The translations under genes and the position numbers were made by a program. The notes under the pieces are model-generated. The model made no database searches. It was given only the letters and a program-made list of their open reading frames with translations, and was not told the DNA's origin. Positions 1 to 50,748 of a DNA stretch of 64,000 nt are shown in pieces. The DNA is taken from NCBI GenBank assembly GCA_963693365.1, contig CAVNZM010000005.1, positions 11,346,001 through 11,410,000 on the forward strand, written 5' to 3'. Position 1 is the stretch's first letter. Each line of letters starts with the position of its first letter. Source of the DNA: Amoebidium appalachense (Eukaryota; Ichthyosporea).

Positions 1-929
1 TGTGTGAAGGGTTTGCTTGTGTGAAAAAGGGTGGAGATGGTAAGGATGTTGGTTTTCTGGGTGTGTGTGAAGGGTTTGCTTGTGTGAAAAAGGGTGGAGA
101 TGGTAAGGATGTTGGTTTTCTGGGTGTGTGTGAAGGGTTTGCTTGTGTGAAAAAGGGTGGAGATGGTAAGGATGTTGGTTTTCTGGGTGTGTGTGAAGGG
201 TTTGCTTGTGTGAAAAAGGGTGGAGATGGTAAGGATGTTGGTTTTCTGGGTGTGTGTGAAGGGTTTGCTTGTGTGAAAAAGGGTGGAGATGGTAAGGATG
301 TTGGTTTTCTGGGTGTGTGTGAAGGGTTTGCTTGTGTGAAAAAGGGTGGAGATGGTAAGGATGTTGGTTTTCTGGGTGTGTGTGAAGGGTTTGCTTGTGT
401 GAAAAAGGGTGGAGATGGTAAGGATGTTGGTTTTCTGGGTGTGTGAAGGGTTTGCTTGTGTGAAAAAGGGTGGAGATGGTAAGGATGTTGGTTTTCTGGG
501 TGTGTGTGAAGGGTTTGCTTGTGTGAAAAAGGGTGGAGATGGTAAGGATGTTGGTTTTCTGGGTGTGTGTGAAGGGTTTGCTTGTGTGAAAAAGGGTGGA
601 GATGGTAAGGATGTTGGTTTTCTGGGTGTGTGTGAAGGGTTTGCTTGTGTGAAAAAGGGTGGAGATGGTAAGGATGTTGGTTTTCTGGGTGTGTGTGAAG
701 GGTTTGCTTGTGTGAAAAAGGGTGGAGATGGTAAGGATGTTGGTTTTCTGGGTGTGTGTGAAGGGTTTGCTTGTGTGAAAAAGGGTGGAGATGGTAAGGA
801 TGTTGGTTTTCTGGGTGTGTGTGAAGGGTTTGCTTGTGTGAAAAAGGGTGGAGATGGTAAGGATGTTGGTTTTCTGGGTGTGTGTGAAGGGTTTGCTTGT
901 GTGAAAAAGGGTGGAGATGGTAAGGATGG
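1..929. repeat. 63-bp minisatellite, about 15 tandem units
   Basis: A 63-bp unit (begins tgtgtgaagggtttgcttgt) is repeated head to tail with almost no divergence from the first base to about 929. One unit near 437-447 has lost a 'tg' and is 61 bp. Since 63 is divisible by three, one + frame stays open across the units, but the 61-bp unit shifts it. That, together with no start context, speaks against coding. The array is cut by the window edge, so its full length is unknown. It probably lies in an upstream intron or 5' flank of the FKBP8-like gene. Confidence 0.95.
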
Positions 930-1018
930 GTGGTGGTTGGGTAGGTGGGGAGGAGGGGATGGGGGGGGGGGGGGGGGAGAGATAGAGGGCGGGAGAGAGC
1001 GTTGGGATGGGGGTGGGG

Positions 1019-1060
<42 letters not shown>

Positions 1061-1383
1061 GGAGAGAAGGAAGAGAGGGAGGGACAGGGGCAAGGCGAGG
1101 GGGGGAGGGGGGAGAGCGAGAGGGAGGGGGTGAAGGGGGAGGGAGGGAGGGGCAGAGAGACACAGGGAGAAGGAGACAGAGATTTTTGTGTGTGCATGGG
1201 TGGGACAGGATTCTTGGGCTTTTTTTTTTTTTGCATTACTCATGCCCCCCTTATCCCCTCCCCGCCCCCCTCCCCCCCCCCCCCTCATTCCCTGTTTTCT
1301 ATTTGATACCTGTTTCTCCCTCACTTGTGTCTCCCCTTTCTTTTTTGGTTCTTTCTTGATATGTTAGGCGTTAGGCACATGGG

Positions 1384-1419
<36 letters not shown>

Positions 1420-2174
1420 GAAGGTGCAGGGGGCAGGAGAAGGGGGAGGGGAGGGGGAGGGGGAGGGGGGCTGGGAGGTGGGAAGGACAGAGGTAGATCG
1501 GGACTGCGGGGGGGGGGGGGGGGGGGGGGGGAGGGAGGGAGGATTGTCTATCGATTTTGGGCCCATGCGTTTCCATCTTGTTTCCGCCTCTTTGTGTTAT
1601 ACACTGCATTTCGGTGTTTCCTGGTGTCCCCCCATCTACAGCTTCCCCCCCGTCCCCTCACACCTCACACCAGGTGTTTCCATCTGATGTTGGGTGTGTT
1701 GTCTTCAGTCGATTGCTCAAGGGTTTTGTTTTATATCTCTAGTTTGTTTCCTTTTTCTTTGTGTGTCTGTGTGTGTGTGTGTGTGTGTGTGGGGTGGGGG
1801 GGGGGGGGGGGGGGGGGGAGGGGGGAGATTCTTTGTGTTTGTGTGTGGGGGGGAGGGGGAGGCGAGGGGGGAGGGGGATTCTTTGTGTGTGGGGGGGGGG
1901 GGGGGGGGGGGGGGAGGGGAGAGGGTCTGTGTTGTGCCCCCTTCTGTCCCCAAACACACACACACACATAGTCTACTTTGTCTACTTGCACGACATCTCT
2001 CCGGAGCTTTTGATGTTCCTGTTTCCACCTGCCCATGCCCTGCCCCCCCCCCTCTCCCATTCCCCTTGCTTTATTTGTCTTTTTTTTTTTTTTTTGTTTG
2101 TTTGTTTTTGAGGGGTGGGCAGAAGGGTTGGAGTGGTGGATCTGGGTGGTGGTGGTGGTTCTGTGTGTGTGTGT

Positions 2175-2218
<44 letters not shown>

Positions 2219-2289
2219 GATAAATTAATAGAAAACCTGTAACGAAGGTCATGCTGCATCCTAACCCCCCCCCCCCCCCCCCCCTCCAG
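930..2289. other. G-rich non-coding stretch upstream of the first recognised exon
   Basis: This holds G homopolymers (around 961-977, 1022-1058, 1390-1418, 1509-1530, 1797-1818, 1889-1912, 2175-2217), short GT and CA tracts, and a C-run with 'ctccag' at 2266-2289 that serves as the acceptor of the first recognised FKBP8 exon. I looked for the missing N-terminal FKBP-domain exons here and found none. It is most likely intron. Confidence 0.6.
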
Positions 2290-2385
2290 CACTTGATCTA
2301 GTGACTGCGCTGATGAATGAGGGTGAGGTGGCGCTGATCGAGTCCCACAGCAGTCTGGCCTACCAACACAGAGGCCTGTACGTGC

Positions 2386-2430
<45 letters not shown>

Positions 2431-2626
2431 ACACACACCCTCCCCCTCCCTGCCGGGTGCCCCACTCGACCCCATTACAGAAAAAAGGAAGAAGATTAGA
2501 ACTGGTGAACACGGACACGCCAAGTGCGCGCACACACTCACATTTGCGCATGCACACACTTGTTTCACTCGCACACGGCACACACGTTGCGTCCCCATGT
2601 ATGTATGCAGAGCGCACAGTGTCACA

Positions 2627-2697
<71 letters not shown>

Positions 2698-2847
2698 ACA
2701 CACAAGGACGTGAGGATACACACACACACAACTTGAGGCACACACAGGCAGCCCCCCCCCCCCCCCCCCCCCCTCTCCCTCCCCCCCCCCCCCCCCCCCC
2801 CCTGGATGACAAGGTTGACTTACTCCCCCCTCCTGCGTCCCCGCCCG

Positions 2848-2904
<57 letters not shown>

Positions 2905-3000
2905 TCCCCCCAATGAACAGAGTCTGCCTTCCATGCATATATTTTATGTGCGCTCCGCAATCTACTTTGTGCTGTCTGCCATTAATGTTCTGGAACGAAT

Positions 3001-3031
<31 letters not shown>

Positions 3032-3198
3032 TTTCCCCCTTCTCTCAACACGCACACACAAAAACAGGCCGCCCCACATTGCACCCGACACGGACGTTGT
3101 GTTTGAGGTGGAATTCGTTGGGGTTGGTAAGCCCCCTGCAGACCTCAATGATTTATTGGCCCAGCCGAAAGAAAAGTTGGAGCTGGTGTTGCAGAAAA

Positions 3199-3273
<75 letters not shown>

Positions 3274-3874
3274 GGGGGGGGGGGGGGGGTTTAATTGTGG
3301 GTACGTGTGTAGGTATGTGTTTGGCATGTGTGTGCTTGTACGTGTGTGCAAGGGAAAGGGCAAGCATGAAGCACCCGGGGGAGGCAGGAGGGGTAGGGCA
3401 AAGGCAGAGTGTTACGTGTTGGTGTGAGGATAAAATACTTCTGTGCTATTGTAAGTGGATTGATGCTGCTTCTCACTCGTACCCACTTCTGTCTGCCTGT
3501 CTCAGTGAACTCACTCATTATACATTCGTGTGGGCACGAGTTGAAAGAGACAGGAACTGAGAGTGGAATAAATAGTGTGGGGAGGAGGGGGGGGGGGGGG
3601 GGGGGGGGGGGATGGGGAAGGGGTGGAGAGGGTGAACTGCTGTTGTGGATGGCTGACACCCGAGCACACAGGAGCGAGGCAATGCTTTGTTTAAGGTTGG
3701 GGACTACGAGGGGGCAGTCAAGTCATACACACAGGCCCTCAAAATCCTACGACACAAGGTATGAAACCCCCCCCCCCCCCCCCCCCCCCCCCTATCCCTG
3801 CGCAAAAAAAAAAAGAAGAAAAAAAGAAAGAAAAAGAAAAAGGACCCAGACACATTGGAGGAAGAGGTGGCCGG

Positions 3875-3906
<32 letters not shown>

Positions 3907-4118
3907 AAGGGGCGAGGGGGAAGGGGGAAGGGTGGAGGGGGGAGGGAGGGGGGGGGGGGGGGGGGGGGTATCTGCACTTAGCACACACAGAGGCAGGCAC
4001 ATATCCACGCCCACAAACCCCCTCTGGATCCTCCAGCACACATCCTTAGCACCCAGGTTGTGTGGTGCTGTTTGAACTTGTGGATATTCGTCACGGGTAT
4101 ATAGGCAAGACCCAAGCG

Positions 4119-4156
<38 letters not shown>

Positions 4157-4171
4157 ACCCACCCACCCACC

Positions 4172-4205
<34 letters not shown>

Positions 4206-4241
4206 AGAGAGAGAATGAGAGAGGGAGAGGGGGGGGGGGGG

Positions 4242-4272
<31 letters not shown>

Positions 4273-4423
4273 AGGGAAGGAGGGAGGGAGGGAGGGGAGG
4301 GAGGGAGGGAGGGAGGGAGGAAGGGACGGAGGGAGGGAGAAGAAAAAAAAAGAAAAGAAAAGAAAAGAAAAGAAGGGAAGGCAAAAGGGAAGAAAAGGAA
4401 CGAAAATAAAAGCTACGCGCGCG

Positions 4424-4462
<39 letters not shown>

Positions 4463-5042
4463 CCACTAACCCACCCATCCACCCACACCACCACCTCCAT
4501 TCCCCTCCCCCTCCTCCTCCTCCCTACCCCCACTCCCCCCTCCCCCCTCCCCCCTCCCCCCTCTCTCCCTAACACCTCCTGCTCCCTGTCTCCCCACCAC
4601 CACCTCCACCGCCCTCCCTCCCCCCTCCCCCTCCCATCCCCTTCCCCCCTTCAAACCCGCCCTCCCCGTCCCCCCCCCCCCTCCCCCCCCCCCCCCCCCC
4701 TCCCACGCCCACACACACAGCACGAAGAAGGTACCCAGCCACCACAACCCGACATCTCCGGTGAAGAACTCACCACCGTTCTGGCCAGTCTACGTGACAC
4801 GCACCTCGCAGTGTGCAACAACACATGCCAGGCTCTGATCAAGGCAGACCAGTGGGCTGCTGCAAAAGAGGCTGCCGCAGAGGCTCTGTCTATCGATGCA
4901 AATAACGTAAAGGCGGTGTTTAGAATGGCTGAAATTATGATGGTATGTGTTGGGCACCCCCTTACCCCCCCCCCTTCTCTCTTCCCTCCACCTCACTCCT
5001 TATTTCTCATTTTTATCCACTCTCCTCTCCCCTTTCTTCTCC

Positions 5043-5079
<37 letters not shown>

Positions 5080-5307
5080 TCTCCCCTTCCTCTCCTGTTC
5101 CCCCCTCCTCTCCCCCCAACTCCCCCCCACCTCCCCCGCCCTTGCTCATACCATGCCCTTAGCCCTCGAGACACAATGTGTCCCCGCATACACACTTAGT
5201 TTTTCGATGTTTTTCAACAACACACGGTTCGGAGAATGCGTTGATGGACTGTCTGTGGAATCAATGCAGGGCGCCATTAGAAACTCATAACATGGGTATC
5301 GTGAGAG

Positions 5308-5345
<38 letters not shown>

Positions 5346-5649
5346 GGGAGAGGGGGAGGGGGGGGAAGGGGAGAGGGGGGGGGGGGGGGGGGGGGGGGGA
5401 AGTGACCATGTCTTATTGTGTTTACATGTTTTGGCGGGGAGGGGGAAAGTGGAAAATGGAGGAGGTGGGGAGGAGGGGGTGGTCGTGTGTGTTGCTGTTT
5501 GAAATGTGCAGCAGAGTTCTTGTTCATTCATGTTCAGTTCAAAGCTTTGCATGTACCACAATGTCGACAAAGCTTACACGTGCTCGTGTGTGCGCGCTTG
5601 TGCGGGTGGGTGGTTGAGGCATGGATTCCCTGGGAGGAAGTGTAACAGG

Positions 5650-5680
<31 letters not shown>

Positions 5681-6380
5681 TGGGGGCAACTGCACTGTGT
5701 GTGGTTGTGGTGGGGGTGCCTGGGTGCTTGGTGGGAGGAATGTTTCTTCTGACATTACTCCCCCGTGTGAGCAGAAAGGGTATGGGGAGCACGAAGAGGC
5801 ACGACAGCTTTATCTCAAGGCCCAATCATTGGATCCGAAGGACCCCGCCATTAGAGCTGGATTGGCCCAGGCGATAGAGGGGGTTAAAAAGGCTAGGGAG
5901 AGCGAAAAGAAACTCTATCAGGCAATGGTGGGGGGTAACAAGGAGTCTACAAGTGGAAATTCGCCATCGGCAACGAAAAAACAAAACACAGATGAGAAAA
6001 GTACGCAGGGAGGCGAGGGAACGGGGAAGAAGTTGACTCCGCCGCAGGTTAGCGTGACTGCGGACGAATCAGATGCAAGCAGCCCGGGTAGTGTGCGCAA
6101 AACACCAAAGGCGAAAAAGGAGAGGACGGGGCCTGCTCCTTTAACACCCGGCGATGAACGGAGGCAAGGATTCATAAATATGATGGCTGGAATAGTTATT
6201 ACGCTGATGATTGTGTATCTCGCGTATACACTGAGCGGGAAAATCAAGGTTGTGTCCCCTTTGGAAGATATTGAGGTGGCGGGAGGTGATTTTGGTGAGG
6301 ATGGGAGTCAATCGGAGCACCCACACCACGAACATACACACAGTCATGATGGAGATGGTCACTCACACGATGAAATGTAG
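2290..6380 (+). CDS. FKBP8: FKBP8-type tail-anchored immunophilin, 3' part (partial)
   Basis: Exons: 2290-2377, 3068-3200, 3672-3758, 4721-4942, 5775-6380, with matching phases (about 378 aa visible). Exon 1 encodes the last strands of an FKBP domain (ALDLVTALMNEGE, YQHRGLPPHIAPD), where FKBP8 proteins have LDLSVPLMDVGE and YIPPHA. Next come a linker and TPR repeats (ERGNALFKVGDYEGAV; CNNTCQALIKADQW; NNVKAVFRMAEIM; EHEEARQLYLKAQSLDP). The last exon has a charged linker and one hydrophobic helix (FINMMAGIVITLMIVYLAY), the tail anchor that places FKBP8 in mitochondrial or ER membranes with TPRs in the cytosol. After the helix there are about 46 acidic, His-rich residues, longer than the short tails of animal FKBP8. 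The N-terminal FKBP exons lie outside the window or were not recognised. The stop is TAG at 6378. Confidence 0.9.
2628..2692. repeat. (CA)n microsatellite in FKBP8 intron
   Basis: An uninterrupted (CA)n tract lies between the first two visible FKBP8 exons. The same intron contains C homopolymers at about 2389-2417, 2752-2812 and 2848-2902, the last being about 55 consecutive C, among the longest runs in the window. Confidence 0.95.
4165..4470. repeat. Compound A / GA / GGGA purine tract, then (CA)n
   Basis: Poly-C (4122-4156) is followed by poly-A (4174-4201), GA dinucleotides, GGGA tetranucleotides, A-rich purines and (GC)(CA)n to about 4459. All lie in the FKBP8 intron before the exon at 4721. 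Confidence 0.9.
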
Positions 6381-6703
6381 GAACCAATGGAAGTGCTGAT
6401 TTCAAACAGAAATCATTATTGTATCAGCGGAAGTTCTAGTTGTTTGATATGGCAGGATTTGATGCGTGTTTTCTTTTTCCTTCTTTGGTTCGTTACACTG
6501 TCACAGTGTCTGACGACTGGCGGCATGGTTTTTCCATTTGGCCCGGGAGAGCCAAGCAGGCTAGTAAGGGACAATGTACACATGTTTATAAGGGCCATGT
6601 GTGCCTCCTGTTCAGACTATATCCAATCACTGCCGGACAGTACAGAGCCGTTGATGTTGCAACAAAGCCTCCCTCACACACACACACACCTACATACACA
6701 CAA

Positions 6704-6836
<133 letters not shown>

Positions 6837-7259
6837 GATAGCGAGAGAGAGTCGGTGAAGTACACACACCGTGACACTATGTACATATGCACGCACGGAC
6901 TACACCATACGCGCGTACACACACACACACAGTATGGCATCTCTAAATCTAATGTATTAGTCGATACTCATGGTGGTGTGGCATGTACTCAGTGAATTGA
7001 ATAATTGCAACGACACCTCGTAGGACCAATCAAAGCACTTCTATGAATTGTACAGTAACCAATAGCTTCACTCACAGTAAAACAGGGAGGTAAAAAGGGA
7101 CACTGAGTCATATTGACTCGAGCCATAGTAGGTGGTAAGGTGTGCGCAGATCTATAGACATCTGTGCACACTAACTCGGGGGAGGGTGAGGGGGGGGGGG
7201 GGGGGGGGAGGGGGGGGGGGGGGATAGAGAAAGAGAGAGAGAGAGAGAGAGAGGCGGCA

Positions 7260-7293
<34 letters not shown>

Positions 7294-7746
7294 GGAGAGA
7301 GAGAGAGAGACGGAGAAAGAGAGAGAGAGGAGGTCTCTAATTTATAATGCGCAAAAGGAGGGAGCATAAGCACAAGGAGGAAGAGGGAGAGTCTCCGAGA
7401 AACCTTGTGTAGATCCCATTTCAAAGCGCAACGAGGTAGACCGTCGAGAAAACAAACAAAAAAACAGAATCTAAACAGATCAATGGAAAACCTCTTGCTA
7501 TTCACGCCGTATGCAGTACTACGTGCTCCAACACTGAATTGTTTAGAGACGTCGTGTGTTTACGTATTTACCATTGCCTCAGTGATGCCCGGCATCTGAA
7601 CAAGTGTGAATCACGGCCTCTGGTGAAAGAATCGGAGGGACTCTCGGAGGGAAGAACATGGAAGGAATCACATGGAGGACACACACATACAGATACACCG
7701 TGACACACACACACGCACGCACACACACACACTCTCTCTCTCTCCC

Positions 7747-7817
<71 letters not shown>

Positions 7818-8024
7818 CCCGCGATACTCAAATATAGATCAAGGGAGTTCCCTCAGATGTGTATTTGACCAACCACTGATAGGTGGTGTCGATATTGGCT
7901 GAACATGTGGATATTCCAACATCTGGGATTAGATACGGTATGATAATTGGATACTATGAATGAATGAGTCTATGATGTAAATCAGCAGTAGTGTTTTATG
8001 TACGTACGTATACACGTGTATACT

Positions 8025-8076
<52 letters not shown>

Positions 8077-8161
8077 CTGTGTGTGTAGGTGGGTGTGTGA
8101 ACGGTTTGTTGGGGGCGAGGGGGCAGGGGGCAGGGGGGGGGGGGGGGGGAGGAGGGGGACC

Positions 8162-8230
8162 GGTGCAAAAATTCCCTGAATCATGGTACCAGTGTCAGTG
8201 CAAAAATTCCCCGGTGCAAAAATTCCCTGT
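8162..8230. repeat. Three short direct repeats 'gtgcaaaaattccc'
   Basis: The 14-mer gtgcaaaaattccc occurs three times (about 8163, 8199, 8214), the last two almost adjacent, just before a G homopolymer of about 33 nt. Confidence 0.85.
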
Positions 8231-8234
8231 GACA

Positions 8235-8270
<36 letters not shown>

Positions 8271-8448
8271 GACTCTGGAGGGGGGGAGAGAGAGACAGAG
8301 CGCCTCAGACAGAGAGAGAGATCTCTAGAGAGAGAGAGCTGAGAGAGGACAGCCAAGAGGGAGAGAGAGAGACTGGAGAGAGACTCTGAATAGTTTTAAA
8401 GAGAGCGAGAGCGATAGGAGAGAGATAGAGAGAAAGAGAGAGAGAGAG

Positions 8449-8660
8449 GGTGGGGGAGAGAGAGAGAGATCTAGAGAGAGAGAGAGAGGAGAGTCTCAGA
8501 GAGAGAGAGAGAGAGAGGGGGTTTGCCGTTACCATAACATATGATAGAGAGAAAGAGAGAGAGAGAGAGGGAGGGGGAGAGAGAGAGAGAGATCTAGAGA
8601 GAGAGAGAGAGACGAGAGTCTCAGAGAGAGAGAGGGGGTTTGCCGTTACCATAACATATG
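8449..8660. repeat. Tandem duplication of about 118 bp in a GA-rich block
   Basis: The unique core gtttgccgttaccataac occurs at about 8521 and 8639. Both copies are preceded by the same arrangement of GA repeats with gatctag and gagtctcag, so the whole block was duplicated in tandem. Confidence 0.85.
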
Positions 8661-8896
8661 TATGCATATGTCTGTCAGCTATGGACACAGTAAATACGTA
8701 TGCACTGATCATGATCATGATGGCAGTATGGTATAATTACTGTACATTACATGCAAATTCATGCGGTGCAGGCACCAAGGCCAAACAGCCGTGGCTTCCA
8801 CCCATGCCATTCAGCCCAAGTTTGACGGTAGGCTTGGATTTTTTTTTAAGCTTCACTGCCAATTGCAACTTGGTGATCATATTTTGAAGTGGTGAT

Positions 8897-8941
<45 letters not shown>

Positions 8942-9340
8942 AAAAAAATAAAATAAAAAATAAATAAATAGTAATGGATGGCAACGATTCAACAAATTAT
9001 AAGTTATTGAAAGTTCCTGGAGACTTTAAGTTCATATAATGATTCTTCCGCTTCATTCATTCCCTTCTTACAACACATTGATGGTGATATCACTGCCTCA
9101 AGTTGCCGCCAACAGATGATCGTACGTACGCTGGTAACTTGAATTTGTGGTCTTGATGAAGCTTGCCATATGAATGGAATAAGAAAAGAACCTTTGAAAG
9201 AGTACGCGGCACTCTCAATATGGCGCTGGATCATCAAACCAGCACCACACAAGGCATCCAACTCCCTTACTGTAACTGTAAACCCGGCCGGGGCCCGCCG
9301 GGCCCCGTAAATTCCCGTAAAAAACTTCACGTATTTTGAT

Positions 9341-25726
<16,386 letters not shown>

Positions 25727-26584
25727 TTTTGCAGATTTTACGCAGACCGTGCTAAAGGCTATAACGCACGTAAGTGAACATTGGGCTACCTAAACATGTT
25801 TTTATCACAACTTTCTCAATGAATTTCTTTCAGCTTGCGAACTTCTTTCCAACTCCAGTCTGCCAGTGCCTGCACGTGCAGATATGTCGGACTTCGTGTT
25901 GAGTCACCCTAAACTCTCAGTTGGGTGCATATGTCGCGATAGACCCCGGTTTTTTTTTATTTTATATATTGACTTTAAATTTTTTTTTTTTTTTTGAACT
26001 TGGATTCTTGGAATTAGTGGTTGTGTCACAGTCTACAGTAGCGAAAAGAAAAATCCATAAAAGACAACGATATATTACTAAACATTTATCCATAAGTTAT
26101 TTTATTTAATAAAAATATCATGGTCTTTCAATATGCTACATGTTGCATGGATAAGAGTCTGGCTAATATACCTCTGAGGCTCTGACCGAAATGCGACAGG
26201 CCCTTTGTGCAAAAAGAAGCTGAGGGGATCTAAGTGGTGCGCTATAAGCCAATTAAACATCAATGCAATAGCTATATATGGCGAGCCGCTCTAGAATATA
26301 ATTTGTTATTTGTCACTAATCTGAAAGCCCGCTCAACTATAAAGGGGCCAATCAAAAACGAAGACTATCTGATTGGTCCTCACAGTGTTTTGGCGCGAAG
26401 TGCCGCGCAAGGAACGAACTATGCGCATGTTTCGATCACCACACAACACAACACACACCACAAAAACAGAAAGAAGAAAGAAAATAACATACACAGTGTC
26501 TACGCTATACCACCAGACATTCATTATATATCACAACAAACTTACCACATTAACTATCTAGGTGTCCTATTGCGAAACGTAACA
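25727..26584. promoter_or_regulatory. Divergent RPC3/PRIM2 promoter region
   Basis: 858 bp separate the two start codons, which point away from each other. The DNA is AT-richer and free of long repeats, unlike the flanks. On the + side it has a TATA-like tataaag (26338-26344), CCAAT at 26348-26352, inverted CCAAT (attgg) at 26372-26376, ccaat at about 26249, and an E2F-like site at 26388-26399. Transcription starts are not visible from sequence. On the PRIM2 side a start near 26370-26400 would give a 5' UTR of about 200 nt. Confidence 0.65.
26388..26399 (+). promoter_or_regulatory. E2F-like site
   Basis: ttttggcgcgaa matches the E2F/DP consensus TTTSGCGC on both strands of its core. Primase genes are classic S-phase E2F targets in animals and plants. 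It lies 186 bp upstream of the PRIM2 ATG. Confidence 0.6.
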
Positions 26585-37625
<11,041 letters not shown>

Positions 37626-38762
37626 AATTTCGCTTTGAACCCCCACACCAATTTATGGATTTCCGAAGGGAACTTCTGAGGTGACTAGATCACGGTTATA
37701 GTAATCACAACCAAGGATATAATACGCTGCAGCCATCAATCCACAAATGTATCTCAGACATGAGATATTGTCGCTTTTTTACGAGTGGCCATAGAAAGGC
37801 ATAGTGACACCAGCCTCTACCCCCTGTGTGCGCGTGCACGAGCATGTGTGTGCGTGTTTGTGGGGGTGGTTGTGGTGAGGGGGAGAAGGGGGGGGGGGGT
37901 GTTGCTATATCGATCATGGCTTACATGTGTACGGTTTTATTGTTTAGAACTTTTACTGTATTACGGTGCACGATGTTTTTTCTATATTTGTATGCAATTG
38001 ATATGCTGGTGAGCGAGAGAAGAAACTTGAGTACCATCTGCCCGTTCTTTGTCATGCACATGTATGCTTAAAAAATTTAATTTGCGTGTAGGTTATGAAG
38101 TGTATTTGGAGACAAGTTCCCCATGGAATTTATAATGTGTCGCCAAATACAGCATTCATAAAATAAAATGTCTGGTGGGCAGAGCCGCGTCACGAACACT
38201 TCGAAAACACACCAACATGTTTCGCCCCAAAAACAAGATTGTATACATGCTGCTTCAAGTTAATGCATGTGTTTTTGTTCCTGGTGTAAGTGTGTGTGTA
38301 CACGTGTGCGCCGGTCTGTTCGGAACGTCTAATCTGATATACGGGTGTGTAAGAGCAGTTTTAGGAGCACATGTGTGTGTATGGGTTGCACATGCTCGTG
38401 TATTTGTGTGCATTTGTGTGTACGCCTGTCTTTCTATTAGCTTGTGACTTCGAAACGCTCTGTGCAAGGTTCATAGTAAACCAAACCTATGGTGCACAAT
38501 AACTTAAATACCCCACAATCTCATTCTTGCTTTTCATCTTCCAATGGCAGTATACAGACAACATTCACCCAACTACTTAAAAAAACATCTCTCGTCCACA
38601 TACCTGCAACTAGTATTACACATATCCACTCCATACACAATCATCTCATTCTCATTCTAAGCCATCAAATAGCGAAACTAAAGCACAGTCCCTAACAACC
38701 CCGCCTCCCAAATGCATCTAAATTTCAAAATTCAACCGTGCAAATCCATTGGTTGATGGTGT
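37626..38762. other. Convergent intergenic region between PRIM2 and the 5-phosphatase
   Basis: Mostly unique, AT-richer sequence with one G-run (37889-37898). A polyadenylation-type aataaa lies at 38162-38167 on +, about 540 bp past the PRIM2 stop. No further gene is seen. Confidence 0.6.
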
Positions 38763-50265
<11,503 letters not shown>

Positions 50266-50700
50266 GATTGCTCGTCCACCTCTCGGTGTGAATCAGAAAG
50301 AAAAATTTGCTATAACAGTGGTCACAAGTTCAGAACAAGCCAGTCGAAATTTGTGAATTTATTCGCTGAATATAAAAAGCTTCTCCAAACAACAAATCAT
50401 TTGCTGCGCATGCCAAGACCTCTGTAATACACACCGGTGTGCTATAAGCTGGCACGCCACTATCTATTCCTGTTTGGAACCCTTTGTTCCTAAATGTCGC
50501 ACTACACAGTTTTTATCGATAGCATAAACAAAAAGACTATCACTACGAAAGGAAAGTCCTGCGCGTATACAACCACAGCTACGTATACCGTATAGATGTC
50601 AAAAAAAAAACATTCAATTTTTTCCCTCCGTTTTCCAGTGGATTTGTACAGATTCATAGTTTTCTGTTTCCGCAATCTGGAAAAGATGAACGCGTAGCCG

Positions 50701-50748
50701 CTTTTATACCTGCTGCTGAGAGCCATCGTGACGTCATCGATGACGTCA
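50701..50748 (-). promoter_or_regulatory. TATA box plus double-CRE palindrome, probable 5-phosphatase promoter
   Basis: On the minus strand tataaaag (50701-50708) lies 20 bp downstream of a perfect 20-bp palindrome (50729-50748) made of two tgacgtca CRE/ATF sites. This orientation reads toward the 5-phosphatase ATG at 50265, leaving a 5' UTR of about 410 nt (or a UTR intron). The site is seen directly; the promoter role is inferred. Confidence 0.6.

Noticed and set aside
1-929. Regular repeats as a possible CRISPR array
   Set aside because: The units are contiguous and identical with no unique spacers, in a clearly eukaryotic intron-rich context.
409-1359. A 316-codon frame through the minisatellite and G-rich DNA
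   Set aside because: It is open only because the repeat unit is a multiple of three and G-runs contain no stops. It is broken by the 61-bp unit and has no recognisable domain.
9004-9340. A 120-codon minus frame running past the RPC3 stop
   Set aside because: The RPC3 frame ends with taa at 9341-9343. The other frame shows no similarity to the RPC3 C-terminus.
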